64,000 nucleotides of DNA, taken from contig CBDATB010000010.1 in assembly GCA_965199745.1 (NCBI GenBank), positions 1 to 64,000 on the forward strand, in the 5' to 3' direction. Positions 47,552 to 58,600 of this stretch are shown here, in pieces (positions within the stretch are counted from its first letter, which is position 1; each line of letters starts with the position of its first letter). This DNA comes from CBDATB01 sp965199745. GTDB taxonomy: Bacteria; Bacteroidota; Bacteroidia; Cytophagales; Flammeovirgaceae. A model generated the notes under the pieces. It saw nothing but the letters and a program-made list of their open reading frames with translations, had not been told where the DNA came from and did not search any database. Both the position numbers and the translations under genes were made by a program.

Positions 47552-49237
47552 TTAGTCGATAAAGTTAACGGGGTTATTATCCCAGAATACTTGTTTTGTT
47601 ATCACTTTCTGCTCTGCTTTAGAGTTCAAGTTTACATAATCAGCAGGATAGAGCATAGAACGAGGAAAATTGCCAGAATTTACCTCACGAGTGGGCTGAA
47701 GGTTATTTGGAAGCCCTGTTCTCCTATAAGCGTTGTATGCTTCAATACCATTACCCCAAAGTGCTATATGATACTCTTTCATAATCACATTTAGTCTATC
47801 AGCATCATTGCTTGCTCCATCATATAGAGCTAGTACCGCATCAGTGTAAAGATTTATCACTGAATCGGTAGGCACATTTGTAACATCACCTATTTCATCA
47901 GAATAAGTCATTACTTTCTGAATAGAAGAAGATACACCACTGAGCAACAGATCTCTAGCAGATTCTCCAGTGTTCAACACAAGAGCTGCTTCAGCGCGCA
48001 TGAAGTGTACAAAAGAACTCAGCATAAAAGGACCGATACCATCACCACCGGCACCGTCTGCACCATTATTTTTAACATTTAATCCTGAGCCATCATCATA
48101 CTTACCGCCGCCGGGATATATACCAAAGACAGTTCTTTTAGCACCGTCAGGAGGAATACCATCATTATTACCGTGTTCGCGTCCCCAATATCCTTTTGCA
48201 TCAGCAGGGTTGTTAGAATTAGTGGCTAGACACCACGGTTGCTGATTACCATAGTGACCCGGTCTGTTGGAAAAATTTTGTGCCACGCCGTCTACTCTGT
48301 TGGTTACGCAGTCTAATGTAAACTGATCTTCATTAGTGGCATCCAAATCTTGGCGATAAAAATAGTAGCGAAGTCTTGGATCCTCTACCGATTTCTCTTC
48401 TCGCAAAGACCACATAAAATAATTAGACATATAACGTCCGTTGTTGGCTTCATAGTGTTCATCGTAGTAGGGGTGGCGAGAGTCGGGGTTCGCCCTTTGC
48501 GAACCATATTGAAACTGGAAGTCATCATCGGAAGTTTCAATTAATCCACCTGCATCGAGCAAAGTCTTAACATTTGCACTAGCATCAGTGTTTATCAACC
48601 TTGTATTCAAATAATACTTCAATTTAAGCGTGTTAGCCAACTTAATCCATTTACTACCATCTGAGCCATAGATTAAATCAGAGGAAGGCGTTCCTCTGGG
48701 TGTTTTTGACAAATCATCAACAGACTCGTTTAATAGAGTTAGTGCCTGTGCATAAACAGCTACATCTGCATCAGCAGAAGGATTATCATTAGCTAAACCT
48801 TGCCCTGTTTGGCTAAAAGGAACTTCTCCAAATAGATCCACCAGAGTCATTAACATATAAGCCTGCATAATTTTAGTAGCACCTACATGCACAAATAATT
48901 CTTGCTCAGTAGCAAGTCTTATGGTTTCCCTCATATCAGGCAATAGTTGCGCGTAGGCAGCAAACCAATGAGTGTTGAAGCTTTCCGCTTGCCAGGCATT
49001 ATCATAAATATTACCAGTGGTCATCGCCGTCATTCTAACAGCAGGCATTGTCGAGTTAGACACGACTTGAAAGAAGGCAGCAAAATCTATCTGTACCCTA
49101 TTGAAATAAAGATTGACATCTGCATTATCGGGTTTTACCGCATTAGGATCATCAAGCAAATCCAAATTAGTAAGATCGCAGGACGAAGTCGCAAGTAAAG
49201 CAGTAATTAGCAAAAATTTATATAGTATATGTTTCAT
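47552..49237 (-). CDS. SusD/RagB-type outer-membrane lipoprotein
   Basis: 561 residues. Lipobox LLATSSC at the N-terminus. The SusD fold is shown by the TPR-like helices (LMTLVDLFGEVPFSQTGQ, SNYFMWSLREEKSVEDPRLR) and the C-terminal SusD_2-like region (YHIALWGNGIEAYNAYRRTG, FPRSMLYPADYVNLNS). SusD proteins act as lids over the SusC transporter and capture glycans or peptides. No sugar-degrading enzyme gene lies in the operon, so peptides or other nutrients are as likely as glycans. Confidence 0.92.
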   Translation of the reverse strand: MKHILYKFLLITALLATSSCDLTNLDLLDDPNAVKPDNADVNLYFNRVQIDFAAFFQVVSNSTMPAVRMTAMTTGNIYDNAWQAESFNTHWFAAYAQLLPDMRETIRLATEQELFVHVGATKIMQAYMLMTLVDLFGEVPFSQTGQGLANDNPSADADVAVYAQALTLLNESVDDLSKTPRGTPSSDLIYGSDGSKWIKLANTLKLKYYLNTRLINTDASANVKTLLDAGGLIETSDDDFQFQYGSQRANPDSRHPYYDEHYEANNGRYMSNYFMWSLREEKSVEDPRLRYYFYRQDLDATNEDQFTLDCVTNRVDGVAQNFSNRPGHYGNQQPWCLATNSNNPADAKGYWGREHGNNDGIPPDGAKRTVFGIYPGGGKYDDGSGLNVKNNGADGAGGDGIGPFMLSSFVHFMRAEAALVLNTGESARDLLLSGVSSSIQKVMTYSDEIGDVTNVPTDSVINLYTDAVLALYDGASNDADRLNVIMKEYHIALWGNGIEAYNAYRRTGLPNNLQPTREVNSGNFPRSMLYPADYVNLNSKAEQKVITKQVFWDNNPVNFID

Positions 49238-49265
49238 TATATTTTTTAGTTTTAAAGTGAAAATC

Positions 49266-52200
49266 TTAGAAAGTAAGACTTAAGGTAGCCCCGTACTTTT
49301 TAGCAGTTGGGCCTGTTACAAAATCGAATCCTCGTCCATTTCCTACCCCTGTACTACTTACTTCTGGGTCGTAGTTGGCACCGTCAAGCACACTTACAGC
49401 CTTGTACCATAGATTTTGTCCAGAAAGGGTTAGAGAAGCTCTACCAAAAGGTGTTTTACTCAACACACTCTTAGGGGCATTAAATGAGAGTGAAATTTCT
49501 CGTAGCCTAACCACCGTGCCGTCATAAATCCTGTTTTCATCATAGAATACACCGGCGTGCCACCAATAATGGTTATTGGGAGAAATTTGTACAGTATTTT
49601 CGCTTCCATCAGGACCGACACCAGGAGCAATTACTGGAACGAATCTATCAAAGCCTGTTTCTTCTAGTATACCCCTACCCACTAAAGTAGATGGGGTAGA
49701 AGCCCAGAGGTCGCCGCCTTGTACCCAGTCTATCTGAAATCTGAAAGTAACAAATTTATAAGTTAGGTTATTAATAAAACTCATGGTGAAATCGGGATTT
49801 GGGTTGCCCAGTTCCTGAATCGCAGCATCTTGAATATATTGTCCTGCCACAGATACCATTAGATTACCTTGGGAGTCACGCCTAATCGCCGAGCCTTTAA
49901 TCGTTCCATAAGGTCTATTGGGAATAGCAAAATTATTTATGTCGGAACGACCTGTGCTGCCCGGAACAAGAATTTGATCTACGCTGTCAACCAAACTTAC
50001 TACCTGGTTAACATTTCTGGTAAAGTTCGTTGTTATGCTCCACTCGAAGTTCCTTAAAACTAGCGGTTTTACATTTAATGACACCTCGAAACCCACATTG
50101 CTTAGCTCTGCTGTATTAACTGTTGAAACTGTAAAGCCTGTAGAAGGATCTAAGTCCCTACTGATAATCAAGTCCCTTGATCTTCGATTATAATGAGTAA
50201 AATCGAGTCCAACTCTGTTGGAAAAAAAGCGTCCTTCTACACCAACTTCCACCTCTCCGTGCAGTTCGGGTCTTAGGTCTGGGTTACCAAATTGGTTAGA
50301 AATTGAATTTGCATTAATTATTGTGCCACCACTTGTAACAAATAGATTAGCGGCTGTCTGTAACACATTTCTTGTACGATAAGGGTCGGGATAACCCGCT
50401 GAGCTACCATAACCCACTCTAACCTTTAGCAAGTTAAGTACTTCGCTCTGTACTTCGAAGGCATCCAAAGGCAGAAAAGAAACGCTAGCACTAGGATAAA
50501 GAACAGATCTATTAGCAGATTCTAGAGTAGAAGTCCAATCATTTCTGGCTTGTAAGTTCAAATACAAGAAATCCCTATACCCCAAAGAGAGATTAGCATA
50601 CAAACCCATATTATTTTCCTCTCTAGATCCTATAATTTCACCTTGTTCGTTACGACTGAAATTACTTGATATGTGGTTGATAAAATTATTGTGTGCTTGC
50701 AAGCCGTAAATAAACTGCTGAGTACTTACCGTAAAAGTACGATCTCTGCTTTCTCTTCTAAAGTTTGCACCAATAATAGCACTAATATTAAAATTATCAT
50801 TAATATCGTGGTTAATATTCAAGTTAAGCACTTGGTCAGTAATAGCGTTCAGCCTTTGAGAGGTAACTAGGATTCCATCAGTGTTTTGACGACCTCCTTT
50901 ATTGACGGCGAATCGCTGTTGTTGCGTATAGGCATCTATACCTAATCGGTATAATACACTCAACCAATCTGTCACTTTATATTGGAGTTGAACATTACCA
51001 AAGAAACGCTTTATTTTCTCTTGATCATTTGTATTATTCAATGTCCATAGCGGGTGTTGAATGTCATTACCGCCGCGATAATATATACTTGAGTTATCGA
51101 GTGGATTTTCATATTCCAGACCGAACAAGTCTACACTTCGGGGTGTATAAAGCACATTCGAGAAGAGAGACTGTGCATCATTACCCAAAGGATTAGAGCT
51201 AAATATAGGTGCTGCGGGCGGAGAATTTCTGGTAGAAGTGATATAATTAAAAGAGGTATTCACTTGCAGACCATTATCTAGTTTTGTATTAACGCCTAGT
51301 CCCAAATTATGCTTTTTCAAATTATTATTTGGAATAAAGCTTTCGTCGTCCAAGTAAGCATAATTTACATTGACACTGGTATTTTTCCCTGCTTTGCTAG
51401 CAATATTCAGTGAGGTATTATTAACGAAACCTGTTTGAAAGAACTGCCCCAAGTTATCATAGGGGCGATATTCGTAGCGCGCATCTTTGTACTGAGGGAA
51501 AACATCGTTTAATGCTGCTCTGTCGTAAGGGTGGGCAATAGTTCCGTTTTCATCTACACCATTTCTTCCGGGCTGGTCGAAAGGAGCACCCCAATTACTA
51601 AAGGCGGCAGCGGCAAAGTTTTGCCATCCATTGCCGTAGAGGTCTTGCGTGGTAGGCACGCTGGCAGCTTGGTTGGCAAAACCCGACTGAGTCAATGTAA
51701 TTTCAAATTTCTTGCTTGAAGAGGCCGCCGTACTGTTTTTGGTAGTTACTAATATAACACCATTACGACCGGCTTCTCCGTACAGCACGGTAGCACTCAA
51801 GCCTTTCAAGACGCTAATTTCAGCAATATTATTGGGATCCAAATCTAAGAAGCGGCTGGAGGCGGTGGCAGAGCCTTGTGCAAAGCCTCTGTCGCTATTA
51901 GCATCTGTATTGAAAGGGACACCATCAATTACGAATAGAGGCTGGTTAGTTCCCGAGATAGAACTGTATCCCCTGATGATAATATTAGTACCTGTACCTG
52001 CCAAACCACTAACAGAAGAGATGTCTACTCCGGGTAATTTGCCTCTCAAAATTCTACCTATATCGGCTTCAGGTCGGGAGGCAACATCGGCGGATCCTAC
52101 GGTGGCTACGGCATAACCGAGGCTTGCTTTTTCTCGGGTAATACCCAATGCGGTTACCACCACTTCTTCTAGCTCTTCGGCATCCTCTGCCATAGAAAGA

Positions 52201-52472
52201 TCAATAATGGCACGACCTGCTACAGCAACCTCTTGACTAGCGAAGCCAATAAAGCTAAAAACTAATATATCAGCATCTTCAGGAACAGACAGGGAGTATT
52301 TTCCGTCTATATCTGTTACGGTACCTGAGGTAGTACCTTTCACCTGTACTGCAACCCCTGGCAAAGGGCTATTATCTGCGTCAGAAACTATAACACCGCT
52401 CACAATACGTTGGGCGAACGCCGCAGTCATACCAAGCAGAAACACTGTAATAAAGAGTAATATTTTCTTCAT
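49266..52472 (-). CDS. SusC/RagA-type TonB-linked outer-membrane transporter
   Basis: 1068 residues from MKKILLFITVFLLGMTAAFAQ, an obvious signal peptide; a 22-codon N-terminal extension to 52538 is not credible. A CarboxypepD_reg-like domain (SGVIVSDADNSPLPGVAVQV) and the TonB-box region EELEEVVVTALG come first, then a plug (GKLPGVDISS, IIIRGYSSISGTNQPLFVIDG, VLKGLSATVLYGEAGRNGV) and a large barrel ending in TLSLTF. It imports a large ligand with the SusD-like partner encoded 28 bases downstream. Substrate not identifiable. Confidence 0.94.
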   Translation of the reverse strand: MKKILLFITVFLLGMTAAFAQRIVSGVIVSDADNSPLPGVAVQVKGTTSGTVTDIDGKYSLSVPEDADILVFSFIGFASQEVAVAGRAIIDLSMAEDAEELEEVVVTALGITREKASLGYAVATVGSADVASRPEADIGRILRGKLPGVDISSVSGLAGTGTNIIIRGYSSISGTNQPLFVIDGVPFNTDANSDRGFAQGSATASSRFLDLDPNNIAEISVLKGLSATVLYGEAGRNGVILVTTKNSTAASSSKKFEITLTQSGFANQAASVPTTQDLYGNGWQNFAAAAFSNWGAPFDQPGRNGVDENGTIAHPYDRAALNDVFPQYKDARYEYRPYDNLGQFFQTGFVNNTSLNIASKAGKNTSVNVNYAYLDDESFIPNNNLKKHNLGLGVNTKLDNGLQVNTSFNYITSTRNSPPAAPIFSSNPLGNDAQSLFSNVLYTPRSVDLFGLEYENPLDNSSIYYRGGNDIQHPLWTLNNTNDQEKIKRFFGNVQLQYKVTDWLSVLYRLGIDAYTQQQRFAVNKGGRQNTDGILVTSQRLNAITDQVLNLNINHDINDNFNISAIIGANFRRESRDRTFTVSTQQFIYGLQAHNNFINHISSNFSRNEQGEIIGSREENNMGLYANLSLGYRDFLYLNLQARNDWTSTLESANRSVLYPSASVSFLPLDAFEVQSEVLNLLKVRVGYGSSAGYPDPYRTRNVLQTAANLFVTSGGTIINANSISNQFGNPDLRPELHGEVEVGVEGRFFSNRVGLDFTHYNRRSRDLIISRDLDPSTGFTVSTVNTAELSNVGFEVSLNVKPLVLRNFEWSITTNFTRNVNQVVSLVDSVDQILVPGSTGRSDINNFAIPNRPYGTIKGSAIRRDSQGNLMVSVAGQYIQDAAIQELGNPNPDFTMSFINNLTYKFVTFRFQIDWVQGGDLWASTPSTLVGRGILEETGFDRFVPVIAPGVGPDGSENTVQISPNNHYWWHAGVFYDENRIYDGTVVRLREISLSFNAPKSVLSKTPFGRASLTLSGQNLWYKAVSVLDGANYDPEVSSTGVGNGRGFDFVTGPTAKKYGATLSLTF

Positions 52473-52535
52473 AGTGTGTGTTGTTAAAATGTAAAGATTT
52501 AAATTGAATAAAAATTTTAAAGTACATATCAGATG

Positions 52536-52543
52536 CAAAATTA
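52536..52543 (-). promoter_or_regulatory. -7 promoter element of the SusCD operon
   Basis: Minus-strand TAATTTTG matches TAnnTTTG, about 64 bases before the susC-like ATG at 52472. No matching -33 motif. The gap to the pyruvate kinase gene has no other feature I can support. Confidence 0.45.
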
Positions 52544-52757
52544 CATTATTTTTAAGAAAAAAGAAGATTTTTTAACTTTTTTATTGTCAACATTGATCTT
52601 ATAGATGTATTAATAAGAAAAGAATTATCACTTGTTAAAAATAGTTAAACTTGATTCTAAAGCTAGTTAAATCTCAACAGGCCTAAGTAGGTACGCTATT
52701 GTGCAAAATCAATGAGTTGAAATATACTTTGAAAGAAGTCATAGATAGTAGTTCGGC

Positions 52758-54188
52758 TTATTCGACGATATTCAACTTAACTGTATTGGTTTTACCTCTT
52801 TCACTCAGTGGCATACTTGCTGTGCTAACGAATACATCACCTTTAGCAAGGTGTCCTTTTTTTATTAAAATATCTTTAATATCTGCAAAGGTTTGGTCAG
52901 TAGATTCATGCCTATTGTAATAATAGGTTCTCACTCCCCATAGCAAGCTGAGTGTAGTAGATAAAGATTTGTTAGCTGTAAATATAAAAATATCGGTTTG
53001 TGGGCGATATTTTGCAAGTTGAAAGGCAGTAGCACCAGAATAAGTCATACCAATGATGGCTTTTGCCTGAGTAGACTTAGCCATCCTTACGGCTGTTTGA
53101 ACCACTATGTCGCCAACGAAGCACTTTTTATTTAAATCTACTTCATAATATTTGTTATAGATGTTGGGTAACTGCCACTCAATAGAATTAATAATTTTCG
53201 ACATATACTGTACAGTTTGCACTGGAAATGAACCAGAGGCAGTTTCTGCACTCAACATGACAGCATCGGCACCATCCATTACACCATTAGCTACATCATT
53301 GATTTCGGCACGAGTGGGGCGAGGGTTATCTATCATACTTTCCATCATTTGTGTAGCAATAATGACGGGTTTGCCAAGTGCGTTACATTTTTTTGTCAGT
53401 TCTTTCTGAATAATCGGCAGATCGGACATTTCCACTTCCAGTCCTAAATCTCCTCTAGCTACCATTACTCCGTCTGTTTCAGCAATAATGCGGTCGATAT
53501 TTTTAATAGCTTCTGGTCTTTCTATTTTTGCAATTACCCTAATATTTTTCTGCTGTTCGGTAATTAGTTGTTTTAGCGTAACGATGTCACTGGCAAAGCG
53601 TACAAAAGACATGGCAATCCAATCTACTTCCTGCTCTATGCCAAAGGCGAGATCTTCTTTATCTTTTTGTGTTAAAGAAGTCTCGGAAATATGCGTATCA
53701 GGGAGATTGATGCCTTTTTTAGGCTTGAGAATGCCTCCATGTAAAACTTTCGTGATCACTTCATCACTTTTAACTTCTTCGACATACAACTCAATTTTTC
53801 CATCGTCTACCAAAATTACATGGCCTTTTTTTACATCATTAGTAATATTTTTGTAGGAGGTACTTACCCTTTGGGCATTACCCACAGAGGGAGTGGAAAA
53901 AATACTGAATAAAGCACCGGCTTCAATTACTGCGCTGCCCCCTTCTATGTCACCAATTCTAATTTTTGGCCCTTGTAAATCTTGTAGAATGCTAATACAA
54001 GTACCGTGTATTTCATTAATCTCTCTGATATGGCGAATAACCTGCAGGTGTTCTTGATGAGTGCCATGCGAGAAATTCAGTCTAAATACATCGGCCCCTG
54101 CCATAGTAAGCTCTAATAATTTTTCTTTTGTATTGCAGGAGGGTCCCACCGTAGCAACTATTTTAGTTTTTTTAAAGGTTCTCATCAC
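52758..54188 (-). CDS. pyk: Pyruvate kinase
   Basis: 476 residues. It opens with KTKIVATVGPSC; ADVFRLNFSHGTH is the substrate-binding region, VIAKIERPEAIKNIDRII holds the catalytic Lys and Glu, MVARGDLGLEVE and IIATQMMESMIDNPRPTRAE are the metal and substrate loops, and MLSAETASG follows. A C-terminal domain is present. It transfers phosphate from phosphoenolpyruvate to ADP, the last step of glycolysis. Either of two adjacent ATGs (54188, 54185) may be used. Confidence 0.97.
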   Translation of the reverse strand: MMRTFKKTKIVATVGPSCNTKEKLLELTMAGADVFRLNFSHGTHQEHLQVIRHIREINEIHGTCISILQDLQGPKIRIGDIEGGSAVIEAGALFSIFSTPSVGNAQRVSTSYKNITNDVKKGHVILVDDGKIELYVEEVKSDEVITKVLHGGILKPKKGINLPDTHISETSLTQKDKEDLAFGIEQEVDWIAMSFVRFASDIVTLKQLITEQQKNIRVIAKIERPEAIKNIDRIIAETDGVMVARGDLGLEVEMSDLPIIQKELTKKCNALGKPVIIATQMMESMIDNPRPTRAEINDVANGVMDGADAVMLSAETASGSFPVQTVQYMSKIINSIEWQLPNIYNKYYEVDLNKKCFVGDIVVQTAVRMAKSTQAKAIIGMTYSGATAFQLAKYRPQTDIFIFTANKSLSTTLSLLWGVRTYYYNRHESTDQTFADIKDILIKKGHLAKGDVFVSTASMPLSERGKTNTVKLNIVE

Positions 54189-54316
54189 AGAAAGTTAAGT
54201 TTGTTAGACGGTTGATTGTCAGCGTAAAATTTCTTCAATATTCCGAATTCATTAGACCCGACCAGTGTTTTAGCAGGGCAATACTAATAAAAAAATCAGG
54301 ATAATTGACTTTTAAT

Positions 54317-54961
54317 TTAAATGGTTTTAAAAATAAAACCTTTGTGGGCAAAGTGGGCTAGAAAGCGCGGCAGTACGTGATAAAGATTTTTCATTGCTTT
54401 AATACTATCATGAAATACCACAATAGTACCTTTACCAGTATTATTAATCGCCTTTTTAAGGCAGCTGCTGGGGGATAATTTTTTTGAATAATCTTTTGTC
54501 AATACATTCCACATAATTATGTCGTAAGAAGGTATTAGTGCCTTGATTTGTTGAAAAGTTATCTTTCCGTAAGGTGGTCTGAATAGTTTTTTCTTTTTTT
54601 CTGTCATATAACGATCGATAGCAATATGGCATTTATCAATATTATTGAGATAGACAGCCGGACGGGTAGCCCACCCATTGAGATGGTCGAAGGTATGATT
54701 ACCGACACGGTGTCCGTGTTGAATAAGCTGTTGGAAAATGCGGGGATGTTTTTCAATATTATGACCAACACAAAAAAAAGTAGCTTTTGCACAGTAAACC
54801 TGCAAAGTGTCAAGTACAAATTCAGTTATATCGGGCGTTGGTCCGTCGTCGAAAGTGAGGTAAATGGTTTTTTCTTCGGTTTCTTTACGCCAGATAAGAT
54901 CGGGGTAGATAAGCTGTTGTAATATCGGGGCTGATAATTGATAATTGGAAAAGGGCATCAT
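54317..54961 (-). CDS. Polysaccharide deacetylase (NodB/CE4 family)
   Basis: 214 residues with the CE4 motifs: TFDDGPTPDITEFVL (Asp-Asp metal site), HGHRVGNHTFDHL (H-x3-H), FRPPYGKITFQQ and GTIVVFHDSIKAM (final His). Such enzymes remove N-acetyl groups from chitin-like oligomers or peptidoglycan. No signal peptide is visible, so it is probably cytoplasmic and may act on an activated precursor. It lies 19 bases downstream of the NeuD-like gene, so both may serve surface-glycan work. Confidence 0.9.
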   Translation of the reverse strand: MMPFSNYQLSAPILQQLIYPDLIWRKETEEKTIYLTFDDGPTPDITEFVLDTLQVYCAKATFFCVGHNIEKHPRIFQQLIQHGHRVGNHTFDHLNGWATRPAVYLNNIDKCHIAIDRYMTEKKKKLFRPPYGKITFQQIKALIPSYDIIMWNVLTKDYSKKLSPSSCLKKAINNTGKGTIVVFHDSIKAMKNLYHVLPRFLAHFAHKGFIFKTI

Positions 54962-54980
54962 CTGTTAATATGAACATGCT

Positions 54981-55622
54981 TTATTTTTTGATTACTTCCG
55001 CAGGGTTGCCTAAAACTACGGCATTTTCTGGAATGTCTTTAAAGACAACTGCTCCGGGGGCAATCTTTACATTTTTTGCTATCTTCACCCCAGAGGCGAC
55101 AGTAGCCCCAGCACCTATTAAGCTATTTTCTCCTACAATCACTTTAGCATTAATGGTAGTACGAATGCCTAATTGAACAGAATTTTCTATATGTGCTTCA
55201 TATCCCAGTGTTGCGCCTGCATGTATATGGCAGTAATTGGCAATATGCACACGAGTACTAATTATTACGCCCGCATCAACTAGGTTGCCCGCACCAATAT
55301 GAACATGACTGGCAATATGCCCATGAGGATGAATAGCATTAGGGAAAAAAACATTTTTCCGTTTTTTTAACAAATTAATTATTTCTATTTTTCTTTTTTC
55401 ATCTTCAACAGCGACGAATGGATGGCATTTTTTTCCAATATATTTAAGAAATTCCTCGTCATCGTTTTTGCCGAATACAGTAATATCGTCAATTAATGTA
55501 TTTCGTGAAGATTGGTCATCATCGAGAAAGCCATACACTACTCTGTCTAATTGGTTAAATATCTCGAGTGCTAACTTCCCAATGGCACCAGCTCCAAAAA
55601 TAATTATCGGGCAATCTTGCAT
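54981..55622 (-). CDS. NeuD-family sugar O-acyltransferase
   Basis: 213 residues. An N-terminal Rossmann-like PglD domain (CPIIIFGAGAIGKLALEIFNQ) is followed by a left-handed beta-helix of hexapeptide repeats (HVHIGAGNLVDAGVIIS, IGAGATVASGVKIAKN, APGAVVFKDIPENAVVLGNP). Family members acetylate sialic acid or amino sugars using acetyl-CoA. It is encoded between the deacetylase and the repeat protein on the same strand; a role in glycan decoration is likely, the precise sugar unknown. Confidence 0.85.
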   Translation of the reverse strand: MQDCPIIIFGAGAIGKLALEIFNQLDRVVYGFLDDDQSSRNTLIDDITVFGKNDDEEFLKYIGKKCHPFVAVEDEKRKIEIINLLKKRKNVFFPNAIHPHGHIASHVHIGAGNLVDAGVIISTRVHIANYCHIHAGATLGYEAHIENSVQLGIRTTINAKVIVGENSLIGAGATVASGVKIAKNVKIAPGAVVFKDIPENAVVLGNPAEVIKK

Positions 55623-55669
55623 AATTTTATTAATTGGCAGCAGCTGTGCGTAAGAATGTATTTGAGTAG

Positions 55670-58600
55670 CTAGTTTCGCGGTTTGAACAGTGTAATTTGT
55701 ACAAAAGTGCTTGTAGACACATTTTCTGCTCGGTCTTTAAGTCTAATATAGATTTTTTTTAAACCTTCTCCTGAAGGGAGTGTCCACTTTTTTACTTTTG
55801 AGTAAGTCTCCCATTTAGCACCCGAAAAATTTGCATTATTGCTCAACATCATATATTCGGCTTCTTTTGCATGAATTTGCAAATTAATATTGGGATCTTC
55901 GGTGCCTGTTTTGTTTCCAAGAATTCTAAATTGCACATGGCTAGGTGGCTGGGTGTCAATGAGTATATCATCATAGGCTACGGCAGATTCATTACCTGCC
56001 TTATCTTTAAATTTGACGTAAACACGCTTCGTGCCTTCTGGGTTTAGTGGCAACTTCCAAGATGTAGCAGGACGGTAAGACACCCATCTGGCAGTTACTT
56101 CCCTAAAGCGTTTGTCATTACTGATCATCATTTGGTCGGCATCTTCTACGTTAATTACTAAGTTCACAGTTGCCGATTTATCATTGATGAACTCGGCTCC
56201 GTTGTTAATGAGTATTTCTTCACTAAAGGGTTCTTGCCTGTCCAGTATAATTTTATCACTAACGGGTTTGGTTTCGTTGCCTGCCTTATCTTTAAAAGTC
56301 ACATATACGGTTTTCTCTCCATCATCACCGTCTAATATCCAATTTTCATAAAAGGGTTGATATTTGATCCATTCCGAGTCTTTAAAATCGGGTTCGTTGC
56401 CAATTTTCATTTCGTTTGCCTTTCTGGCAAAAAGCCTCAATCTAACATATTTATTGATATTGGTGGTATACTCGGCATTTCTCTCAATCTCAACTTTGCC
56501 TGAGGTAGGTGCTTGGGTGTCTACGCCTATCCTATCGTAAGCCACTCTTGACTCATTTTTTATTTTATCTCTGAACTTGACATAAACTATTTTGAGTCCG
56601 TCGGAGCCTCGTAATGTCCATTTTTTAGTGGTCTGGTAGGCTTCCCATTCAGCGTCTTTAAAGTCATAGCGGTTGCTAATCTTCATTTCATACACTCCCT
56701 CGGCATATAAAGAAAGTGTAACTTCTTTGTCAACATTATTGGTAATTTGCTTGCCACTATTAATCGTTACCGTACCCTGCTTAGGCGGAGACCGATCTAG
56801 GTATATATCATCTTGGTAAGTAGCAGATATATTGCCTGCTTCATCTTTAAAACGCACATAGACATTTTTTTTACCGTCGGGATCAGAAAGTTTCCATTTT
56901 ACATTTAGAGTACTGTAACCCATCCAGCGTGAGCCTTCAAAATTACTAGAATTACTCACTTGCATCAGCCTAGCTTCCTTGGCTCTAGTCCTTAGTATTA
57001 CCAAGCGGTCGAGATTATTAGTTATTTTATTTCCTTTATTAATCAAAACAGAGCAGTCTTGCGGCGGCTCCGTATCTAAGATAATATTGTCTACCACTAC
57101 TTGAGACTCATTGTTTGCTATGTCTTTAAACTTCACAAATACACTTTTAATACCGTCTTCTTCGCTGTCCAGTTTCCACCTTTTAGTAGACTGATACAAC
57201 TCCCATCTAACATTTTCAAATGAGGGATTATTACTAATCATCATATGAGATGCTCCTCTGACAAACAAACCCAACTTCACTTTACCGTCTCTACTAATTG
57301 CAAACTGCTCGTCACTATTAATACTAATTTTGGGATCTACTGGAGGGCTGGTATCTACAATTACTTTATCAGAAGCTATTTTGGACACATTTCCTGCCCT
57401 ATCTCTAAATTTGACGAAGACAAATCTTTCGCCATCTTTATCACCTGCGAGTTCCCAGTCCTGATAACCGGGCTTGTAGACCTCCCATTTTGTACTGTAA
57501 AAATTACTAACGTTACTAATCATCATATACCTAGCATCCTTGGCACTAAGTTTTAGGTTGACAATTCTTCTGTTGTCATTAACAATCGTTATCTTCTTAT
57601 TTTCGTCATACACTGCATTAGGAGCAGATATTCGGACTGATACGTGGGAAGGAGGCTGGGTGTCTAAAATAATTTTATCATAGCAAGCTTCAGAAACATT
57701 GCCAGCTAAGTCTCTGAATTTAGCATAAACGGTTTGTTCGCCATCTGCATCATCAAGGGTAAATCCCGAAATAAAAGTTTTATAGGCCAACCAATTCACT
57801 CCTTGAAAGTTGGGGTCTTTACTCAACATCATTTCAGAAGCCCCTAAGGCTATCAGTTTAATATTTACAGCATCGAATTTTCTTACATATCTAGAATCAT
57901 TATTCAGTGTTATAATTCCTCTGGTAGGCGGTTTGGTATCCAGCACAATACCATCATAAATTACAGGAGATGTATTGCCGGCGAGATCTCTGAATTTCAT
58001 GTAAACCCTTTTCTCTCCGTCTCCTTGCGACAAAGTGTGGGTCAATTTCTGCTGAAAGGGCTGCCACTCGGCCCCCGGTTTTCTAATAATCATTTCACGA
58101 GCACCAGCTGCTATAATATCGAGCTGCACTCCGCGTGATGTAGTATGCGTCTTTCCTTTATTAATAATCACTTTCGTTCCTGTGGGGGCTTTTGTGTCTA
58201 CGATAAAGGAACCGGAAACTACCTCAGTAATATTACCGGCAAAATCGGCAAATTGGGCGTAAACATTTTTTTTACCATCACCTGCAGATACCTTAAAATC
58301 TCGAAATTCCTGTTTGTACTCAACCCAGGGAGCGTTCAGGAAATCAGCTCGGTTGCTGATACGCATACGGACGATTTCTTCTCCTTCGATTTGTATGTGT
58401 GTAGTTCTATCCTTTTTATTAGAATAAGGCAAGCCATAGTTAACAATAAATTCAGGTGTGAGCGGGGGGATTCTGTCAAGCTCGATTCTTGCAGAGACTT
58501 CCTCTGAAATGTTGCCTTTAGCATCTCTGAATTTAGCATAGACGGTTTTTAAGCCGTCTTCTCCACTCAAGTGCCAGCTCTTTCTGGTTTTTAGTACCCG

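Noticed and set aside
49266..52538. N-terminal extension of the SusC-like protein to 52538
   Set aside because: The extension precedes a perfect signal peptide and overlaps the likely promoter, so the start at 52472 is preferred.
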